NCBI GenBank assembly: GCA_947371415.1
Contig: CANBPJ010000002.1
Span: forward strand, 1 to 38,743
Source: Burkholderiaceae bacterium
GTDB lineage: Bacteria; Pseudomonadota; Gammaproteobacteria; Burkholderiales; Burkholderiaceae
Direction: 5' to 3'
Length of the DNA: 38,743 nucleotides
The translations under genes were made by a program, and so were the position numbers. Within the stretch, counting starts at the first letter, position 1; each line of letters starts with the position of its first letter. The notes beneath the pieces are model-generated. The model was not told where the DNA came from and ran no database searches. It saw nothing but the letters and a program-made list of their open reading frames with translations. Shown here one piece after another: positions 33,799 through 38,743 of this stretch.

Positions 33799-36003
33799 AT
33801 GGAAATTAAAGTTAACTTTCTCGATAAGCTGCGTCTTGAGGCTAAGTTCGACGACTTCACGGTGATTGCTGACCAGCCTATCCGATATAAAGGCGATGGC
33901 TCGGCTCCGGGCCCATTTGATTACTTCCTAGCTTCATCAGCTTTGTGCGCAGCTTATTTTGTGAAGTTGTACTGCGACACTCGCAATATTTCCACTGAAA
34001 ATATTCGCCTCTCACAAAACAATATTGTTGATCCAGAAAACCGGTATCAGCAGATTTTCAAGATTCAGGTTGAGTTGCCAGAGGATATTTCTGCTAATGA
34101 CCGCCAAGGGATATTGCGCTCTATCGAACGTTGTACGGTTAAGAAGGTAGTGCAAGCTGGGCCAGAGTTTGTTATCGAAGAGGTGCGCAATCTAGATGCA
34201 GATGCGCAGACCTTATTGGCCTTGAAACCCGCTTCTGACGCTAGTACCTATATTGCCGGCAAGGATCTGCCGCTCGAGCAAACCATTGCCAATATGTCTG
34301 GCGTGTTGGCGAACCTAGGAATTAAGATTGAAATCGCCTCGTGGCGCAACATCATTCCCAACGTCTGGTCCCTACATATTCGTGATGCGCATTCACCGAT
34401 GTGTTTTACCAATGGGAAGGGGTCAACAAAGGAAAGTGCGTTGGCGTCAGCTTTGGGTGAGTATATTGAGCGCCTGAGTAATAACCATTTTTATGCCGGT
34501 GCATACTGGGGTGAAGATATCGCCAATGGAGCATTTGTGCATTACCCGAATGAGCGCTGGTTTAAGCCGGATGCTCAGGATGCTTTACCCACAGAAATTC
34601 TGGATGAGTACTGTCTCAATATTTTTGATCCCGATAGCGAATTGCGCGGCTCACATTTGATTGACACCAATTCCGGTAATGCGCAGCGTGGCATCTGTTC
34701 ATTGCCGTATGTGCGACAGTCGGATGGCGACACTGTTTATTTTCCTTCCAACTTGATTGAAAACCTTTATGTCAGCAACGGCATGAGTGCTGGCAATACG
34801 CTGGCCGAAGCGCAGGTGCAATGTCTATCAGAGATTTTCGAGCGCGCAGTCAAGCGCGAAATTCTGGAAGGTGAAATCACTTTGCCGGATGTGCCGCAGG
34901 AAGTGCTCGCAAAATACCCTGGCATTCTGGAAGGTATTCGTGGACTAGAGGAGCAGGGCTTTCCAGTACTAGTAAAGGATGCATCACTAGGTGGCATCTA
35001 TCCAGTCATGTGTGTCACCTTGATGAATCCGCGAACAGGTGGCGTATTTGCATCTTTCGGTGCGCACCCAAGCCTAGAGGTGGCATTGGAGCGGAGTTTG
35101 ACAGAATTACTGCAGGGGCGCAGTTTAGAGGGTCTTAACGACTTGCCCCCGCCAACTTTTGCAAGTGAAGCGGTGACTGAGCCAAATAACTTTGTTGAGC
35201 ACTTTATTGATTCCAGCGGAATTGTGTCATGGCGCTTTTTCAGTGCAACAGCAGATTACGATTTTGTTGAGTGGGATTTCTCAGGTGATGGGGAAAACTC
35301 TAACGCTGAAGAAGCGGCAGCTTTGTTTGGCATTCTTGAGTCTATGGGCAAAGAATCCTATGTGGCAGTGTATGACCAGTTGGGCGCGATCGCATGTCGA
35401 ATCTTGGTGCCCGGCTATTCCGAGATTTATCCGATAGAAGATCTCATGTGGGACAACACAAATAAGGCCTTGTTGTTCCGCGCCGATATTTTGAATCTAC
35501 TCACATTAGATGATGCAAGTTTAGGCGCGCTGCTTGAGCGCCTAGAGAATAACGAGTTAGATGAATACGGTGATATCGCCACATTAATCGGCATCGAGTT
35601 TGACGAGAATACGCCTTGGGGTCAGCTAACCGTTCTCGAATTGAAGTTGCTGATTCATCTTGCCCGAAAGCAATTTGATGAGGCTAATGAGTTGACGGCC
35701 GCCTTTCTTCAATATAACGACAACACCGTAGAGCGTAGATTGTTTTATCAGGCCTTAAGTACGGCGCTAGAGATTGAGTTGGGTGACGACTTGGAGCTTG
35801 ATGACTACATGGTTAATTTACGCCGTATGTTTGGCAATGAGCGCATGGATGCAGTAATAGGGTCAGTAGATGGCAGCGTGCGTTTCTACGGCTTGACTCC
35901 AACCAGCATCAAACTGGAGGGCCTCGATAGACACCACCGCTTAATCGATAGTTATAAAAAATTGCACGCAGCTCGGGCCAAATCTATGGCGACCAATAAC
36001 TAG
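33799..36003 (+). CDS. OsmC-YcaO fusion protein
   Basis: The 734-residue protein joins two known domains. Residues 1-130 are OsmC-like, with GPFDYFLASSALCAAYFV carrying Cys50 and a second cysteine at 112 (ERCTVKK), the likely peroxidatic and resolving cysteines. From about 195 onward it is YcaO-like: the ATP/Mg-binding motifs KGSTKESALASALGEYIERL (207-226) and AGNTLAEAQVQCLSEIFERAVK (331-352) are visible. The last 140 residues are acidic and helical. YcaO proteins activate amide bonds with ATP, and OsmC proteins reduce peroxides. The fusion is a recognised but uncharacterised architecture. No azoline or peptide-precursor gene is nearby. The Bug receptor gene follows after 22 bases. Confidence 0.85.
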   Translation: MEIKVNFLDKLRLEAKFDDFTVIADQPIRYKGDGSAPGPFDYFLASSALCAAYFVKLYCDTRNISTENIRLSQNNIVDPENRYQQIFKIQVELPEDISANDRQGILRSIERCTVKKVVQAGPEFVIEEVRNLDADAQTLLALKPASDASTYIAGKDLPLEQTIANMSGVLANLGIKIEIASWRNIIPNVWSLHIRDAHSPMCFTNGKGSTKESALASALGEYIERLSNNHFYAGAYWGEDIANGAFVHYPNERWFKPDAQDALPTEILDEYCLNIFDPDSELRGSHLIDTNSGNAQRGICSLPYVRQSDGDTVYFPSNLIENLYVSNGMSAGNTLAEAQVQCLSEIFERAVKREILEGEITLPDVPQEVLAKYPGILEGIRGLEEQGFPVLVKDASLGGIYPVMCVTLMNPRTGGVFASFGAHPSLEVALERSLTELLQGRSLEGLNDLPPPTFASEAVTEPNNFVEHFIDSSGIVSWRFFSATADYDFVEWDFSGDGENSNAEEAAALFGILESMGKESYVAVYDQLGAIACRILVPGYSEIYPIEDLMWDNTNKALLFRADILNLLTLDDASLGALLERLENNELDEYGDIATLIGIEFDENTPWGQLTVLELKLLIHLARKQFDEANELTAAFLQYNDNTVERRLFYQALSTALEIELGDDLELDDYMVNLRRMFGNERMDAVIGSVDGSVRFYGLTPTSIKLEGLDRHHRLIDSYKKLHAARAKSMATNN

Positions 36004-36025
36004 AATGTAAGCAAAAGGAGTTCAT

Positions 36026-36997
36026 GTGCGGCTGATACAACTTACCCCTCTCATCCTGGCAATACTGTCCGCATTTACTGTATCTGCGTTTGCCGCTTAT
36101 CCAGAGCGCTCAATTCGTCTTGTGGTGCCTTTCGCCACTGGCGGTACTTCTGAAATTATTGCCAGATCTGTTGCGAGTACTCTCAGCGCTAGTTTGGGTC
36201 AATCCGTTTATGTTGATAACAAGCCGGGTGGTGCTGGCAATATCGCAATGGAAGAAGTTAAGCGCGCCAATCCTGATGGCTATACCCTCATGTTAGGACA
36301 CGTAGGTACTTTGGCGGTTAATCCCGCCTTGTTCGGAAAAAAATTACCTTACGACCCAAACAAAGATTTTGCCCCCGTTACTTTGGTGGCAAAAGTACCC
36401 AATGTAATTGCGGTTAGCGAAAAGAGCCCTTACAAAACCTTGGCTGACTTGGTGGCAGATGCCAAAAAGAATCCAGGAAAAATTAACTATGGCTCGGCAG
36501 GCAATGGCAGCGCAGGTCACTTGGCGATGGAATATTTTTCTTCTGAAGCTGGGATTGATTTGGTTCACGTGCCCTACAAAGGCTCAGGACCCATGTTGAC
36601 AGATTTAATTGGGGGTCAGATTCAGGCAACCTTTAATGGTCTTCCATCATTAATGGGGCAAATTAAAGGTGGTGCCTTGCGTCCGCTAGCGGTTGGCTCT
36701 GCTGAGCGCTCAAAAGTATTACCTGCGGTAGCAACATTGTCAGAGTCTGGTTATAAAGGTTTTGAGACTTCACAGTGGTACGGAATAATTGTTCCTGCTG
36801 GAACGCCACAGCCTATCGTGGATAGACTTCAAAAGGACATTGCCAAAGGGCTGAAGTCAAAGGAAGACTCAAGGAGGATGTTGGATGATGGCGCAGTATT
36901 AGTTGGCGATACTTCAGCTCAATTTGGCGCTTTTATTAAATCTGAGCAAGGTCGCTGGGCTAAGGTTGTTGAAAAAGCGCGGATTACTGTCGATTAA
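36026..36997 (+). CDS. Bug-family (TctC-type) periplasmic solute-binding protein
   Basis: This is an extracytoplasmic solute receptor of the tripartite tricarboxylate transporter type, a family greatly expanded in Betaproteobacteria. It has a Sec signal peptide (LTPLILAILSAFTVSAFA), then AYPERSIRLVVPFATGGTSEIIARSVAS, VDNKPGGAGNIAMEEVKRANPDGYTLMLG and HVPYKGSGPMLTDLIGGQIQATFNG, which are typical Bug signatures. Length (323) is normal. The start is GTG at 36026, with AGGAG a few bases upstream. The overlapping ATG at 36024 leads to a stop in three codons. No permease genes TctA/TctB are in the window. Confidence 0.92.
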   Translation: MRLIQLTPLILAILSAFTVSAFAAYPERSIRLVVPFATGGTSEIIARSVASTLSASLGQSVYVDNKPGGAGNIAMEEVKRANPDGYTLMLGHVGTLAVNPALFGKKLPYDPNKDFAPVTLVAKVPNVIAVSEKSPYKTLADLVADAKKNPGKINYGSAGNGSAGHLAMEYFSSEAGIDLVHVPYKGSGPMLTDLIGGQIQATFNGLPSLMGQIKGGALRPLAVGSAERSKVLPAVATLSESGYKGFETSQWYGIIVPAGTPQPIVDRLQKDIAKGLKSKEDSRRMLDDGAVLVGDTSAQFGAFIKSEQGRWAKVVEKARITVD

Positions 36998-37101
36998 CTT
37001 TCACAATATTGCTAGATGGCCGCATCGGCAGTGGTTTACAAGCAAATTCAGCAAAGTAAGCTCTGTTGCCCAGATTTGGGCAGTCTAGCTACAGTTTCAT
37101 T

Positions 37102-37107
37102 TATAAT
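37102..37107 (+). promoter_or_regulatory. -10 element of the tRNA-Phe promoter
   Basis: A perfect TATAAT lies 10 bases before the mature 5' end of tRNA-Phe, so transcription would begin within a few bases of it. A -35 is unclear: TTGGGC at 37076-37081 has a 20-base spacer. A stem-loop TGCCCA-GATT-TGGGCA (37067-37082) overlaps that position. Confidence 0.6.
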
Positions 37108-37117
37108 TCCAACTCTT

Positions 37118-37193
37118 GGCCTGGTAGCTCAGTCGGTAGAGCAGAGGATTGAAAATCCTTGTGTCGGTGGTTCGATTCCGCCCCGGGCCACCA
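37118..37193 (+). tRNA. tRNA-Phe (anticodon GAA)
   Basis: The 76-base gene has a full cloverleaf. The acceptor stem GGCCTGG pairs with CCGGGCC, with one T-G pair. The D arm contains GCTCAGTCGGTAGAGC, the anticodon arm AGGATTGAAAATCCT with GAA in the loop, and the T arm GGTTCGATTCC. The discriminator A is followed by encoded CCA (37191-37193). An intrinsic terminator begins 11 bases later. Confidence 0.97.
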
Positions 37194-37203
37194 AGAAACA
37201 CCA

Positions 37204-37226
37204 AAACCACCTTCGGGTGGTTTTTT
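37204..37226 (+). terminator. intrinsic terminator of tRNA-Phe
   Basis: An eight-pair hairpin (AAACCACC with GGTGGTTT, loop TTCG) is followed by further T residues. The UUCG-type tetraloop and T-tract give a textbook Rho-independent terminator. The element recurs almost unchanged at 37502-37524. Confidence 0.93.
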
Positions 37227-37462
37227 GTTTTGCACTTGCCCGCTAAGGACTGTCGAAAAAATATAGGGAATGGAGATTTGGCGATTGCTAGCTGCAAGTT
37301 GGAAAGCAGAAAAACTTCTCACTTATCGTTTCCTTTAATGTCTGCTTGACCATTCCTTAATTCACTTTAAAGGTTTTATTTCACAAGAAATGTTCTGTAG
37401 CATACATAGTGCTTTATTAGCCGGGTCTGAGGGCAGCCTGGGGGGGGTGAGGATCGTTTAGC

Positions 37463-37524
37463 CGGTGATTCGATTCCGCCCCGGGCCACCAAGAAATACC
37501 AAAACCACCTTCGGGTGGTTTTTT
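37463..37524 (+). pseudogene. tRNA-Phe 3' half remnant with duplicated terminator
   Basis: This segment repeats 37165-37226 at a fixed offset of 298 bases with two substitutions, covering the T arm, acceptor 3' strand, CCA, spacer and the whole terminator. Upstream, GCCTGG at 37436 and GAGGAT at about 37450 recall the tRNA 5' end and anticodon arm, but the D arm and anticodon are lost. It could be a decayed tandem tRNA-Phe or a leftover attachment-site duplication of an integrative element. It cannot make a functional tRNA. Confidence 0.8.
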
Positions 37525-37575
37525 CATTTGTGGGATTGATGAGGCTCTATTGGCTAGGGTGTGCCCCTCGGCAGA

Positions 37576-37592
37576 AAATAGTTAAACTATTT
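37576..37592. promoter_or_regulatory. short dyad upstream of the channel-like gene
   Basis: Arms AAATAGTT and AACTATTT flank a single central base, about 50 bases before the next start codon. This is compatible with an operator bound by a dimeric regulator, but no regulator is identified and AT-rich dyads are common. Confidence 0.3.
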
Positions 37593-37640
37593 CAAAATTA
37601 AAGCCCAGTTAAGAACTGACTCAAATAAAGGTTTGTCAAT

Positions 37641-38741
37641 ATGTCGGCCATACTATCCTCGGAAAAGAAGTCCTTTCTTAGATATTGGGCGATTGGCATT
37701 TCCATTACATATGTCTTGATCGCCATATTGGTTGTCTATATTGTCCAAGGCGAGAAGAGTGTTGCCAACAGAAATCATGCTCTTAGGATGAGCCCTGATG
37801 CAGTGGAGCCCGGAAAGACACCTCCCGATCCCCTTCCTCCTAATGTCGACTTTAAACCAGTAAATGTCGGTATCTACTTAGACGGCATAGAGAGCTTTTC
37901 AATAAAAGATTCCTACTGGACGCCAACTTTTTATATTTGGTTCCGCTGGAAGGGTGATCAGTCGCTAAACCCAGGAAAAAATTTTAGGCTTGTTGATGGA
38001 AAAATTGAACTGAAAGATCTTCAAGACAGCTATACAGCACCTGATGGCACAAACTACGAGGTTTATAAAGTTGTAGCCAGGGTTACGAAGTTCTTCAACA
38101 CGACACGAGCACCCTTAGACGACCATATGCTCAATATTTACATTGAGGATTCGGCGAATGATGTGCGGCGTATGCGTTATGTCCCTGATCCAACATCTGG
38201 CATTAGCTCTCGGGTAAAAATTTCTGGTTATGACATCACCGGAATGAGCGCAGTGGTAAAACCCCATACCTATAAAACAAGTTATGGCGATCCAAGGGCT
38301 GAAGAAGGCAGGCGGACAACCTTTAGTGAATATAACTATGGGGTGACAGTTAAGCGAAATGGCGTAGGTGTTTTTTTGAAGCTATTCATTGGACTTTACG
38401 CCGGTGTATTGCTTACCTTTTGTAGTTTTTATATTCATCCTTCTGAGACCGGATCGCGCTATGCTTTTCCATCAGCATCATACTTTGGAGTTATAGCAAA
38501 TGCCTACATGACCCACTCTTTGTTGCCCTCTTCGGGCTATTTCGGATTAGCAGATTTAGTTACCGCAATTGGCTTGTTCACCATTACTTTATGTGTAATT
38601 GCCTCACTAATTTCGGTTTATTGCTACCAGCAAAAAAAGGACCCAGACTTTTCCTTGAGGCTGGATAAGGTGTCCCTTAGATATATTGGGGCTGGATTTA
38701 TAGCGGTTAATATCCTTTTGCCTATCTGTGCCTTTTATTAA
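37641..38741 (+). CDS. membrane protein resembling a pentameric ligand-gated ion channel
   Basis: This 366-residue protein has one N-terminal membrane segment (about 15-36), a soluble domain (70-240) and four C-terminal hydrophobic segments (about 242-264, 272-296, 301-328 and 343-364). That is the layout of Cys-loop-type channels with an uncleaved signal anchor. In the soluble domain, VNVGIYLDGIESFSIKD, APLDDHMLNIYIED (158-170) and ISGYDITGMSAVVKP (194-208) line up in order with blocks I recall from the bacterial channel GLIC. The two loop cysteines of animal receptors are absent, as in bacterial members. The start ATG 37641 has AAAGG about nine bases upstream. The stop (38739-38741) falls just inside the window. 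Ligand and ion selectivity cannot be read from sequence. Confidence 0.6.
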   Translation: MSAILSSEKKSFLRYWAIGISITYVLIAILVVYIVQGEKSVANRNHALRMSPDAVEPGKTPPDPLPPNVDFKPVNVGIYLDGIESFSIKDSYWTPTFYIWFRWKGDQSLNPGKNFRLVDGKIELKDLQDSYTAPDGTNYEVYKVVARVTKFFNTTRAPLDDHMLNIYIEDSANDVRRMRYVPDPTSGISSRVKISGYDITGMSAVVKPHTYKTSYGDPRAEEGRRTTFSEYNYGVTVKRNGVGVFLKLFIGLYAGVLLTFCSFYIHPSETGSRYAFPSASYFGVIANAYMTHSLLPSSGYFGLADLVTAIGLFTITLCVIASLISVYCYQQKKDPDFSLRLDKVSLRYIGAGFIAVNILLPICAFY

Positions 38742-38743
38742 GG

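Larger units (their letters stand above)
37194..37640. other. gene-free stretch between tRNA-Phe and the channel-like gene
   Basis: No coding gene is supported here. It holds the tRNA-Phe terminator, about 230 bases of unremarkable AT-rich DNA (37227-37460) with an eight-G run at 37440-37447, the partial tRNA-Phe copy with its terminator (37463-37524), and a short dyad at 37576-37592. Small open frames in this stretch read through the tRNA and terminator and look spurious. Confidence 0.7.

Noticed and set aside
37016..37349. Small open frames on both strands across tRNA-Phe and its terminator
   Set aside because: They translate the tRNA and the terminator hairpin, a common spurious pattern, and lack ribosome-binding sites.
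1..38743. CRISPR arrays, insertion sequences or a prophage
   Set aside because: I saw no regularly spaced repeats, transposase motifs or phage structural genes. The only mobile-element hint is the tRNA-Phe 3' duplication.

Overview
The window looks like the replication-origin region of a betaproteobacterial chromosome. It is most likely Polynucleobacter or a close relative in the Burkholderiaceae. The reasons are the order rpmH-rnpA-yidD-yidC-mnmE on one side of dnaA and dnaN-gyrB on the other, the mnmG-rsmG-parA-parB-atpI-atpB block, a DUF3717-type small protein, a Bug-family solute receptor, a DUF4390-NtrY-NtrX cluster, and a base composition that appears moderate rather than GC-rich. The genus is inferred from gene order and protein character, not from a database search.

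Layout. From 1 to 16.5 kb every gene is on the minus strand: atpB (cut by the window edge), atpI, parB, parA, rsmG, mnmG, a five-gene branched-chain amino-acid type ABC transporter operon (livM, livH, substrate-binding protein, livF, livG), a DUF3717 protein, a SET-domain methyltransferase, gyrB, dnaN and dnaA. oriC lies between dnaN and dnaA (about 14.85-15.11 kb). A second DnaA-box cluster sits upstream of dnaA (16.58-16.63 kb). From 16.7 kb most genes are on the plus strand: rpmH, rnpA, yidD, yidC, mnmE, pckG and a stand-alone MnmC-type FAD oxidase. topB and a minimal dprA then run on the minus strand, followed by the plus-strand operon def-fmt-rsmB-DUF4390-ntrY-ntrX. The right end holds an OsmC-YcaO fusion, a Bug-type receptor, tRNA-Phe(GAA), a decayed copy of the 3' half of that tRNA with its terminator, and a membrane protein resembling pentameric ligand-gated ion channels.

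How the parts fit. Transcription diverges from the dnaA/rpmH gap, so most genes are co-oriented with replication forks leaving oriC. The partition genes parA and parB lie close to two parS palindromes, one inside mnmG and one just upstream of it. Translation and RNA-modification genes dominate both flanks (rpmH, rnpA, def, fmt, rsmB, rsmG, mnmG, mnmE, tRNA-Phe). MnmG and MnmE form the wobble-uridine modification complex, and the MnmC-type oxidase probably acts on its product.

The least conventional part is the right end (33.8-38.7 kb). The OsmC-YcaO fusion, the tRNA-Phe 3' duplication and the channel-like protein are the best candidates for new biology. In the core region the notable features are the helically phased DnaA-box array, the DnaA-trio-like motif and the antisense overlap of the MnmC-like and topB genes.
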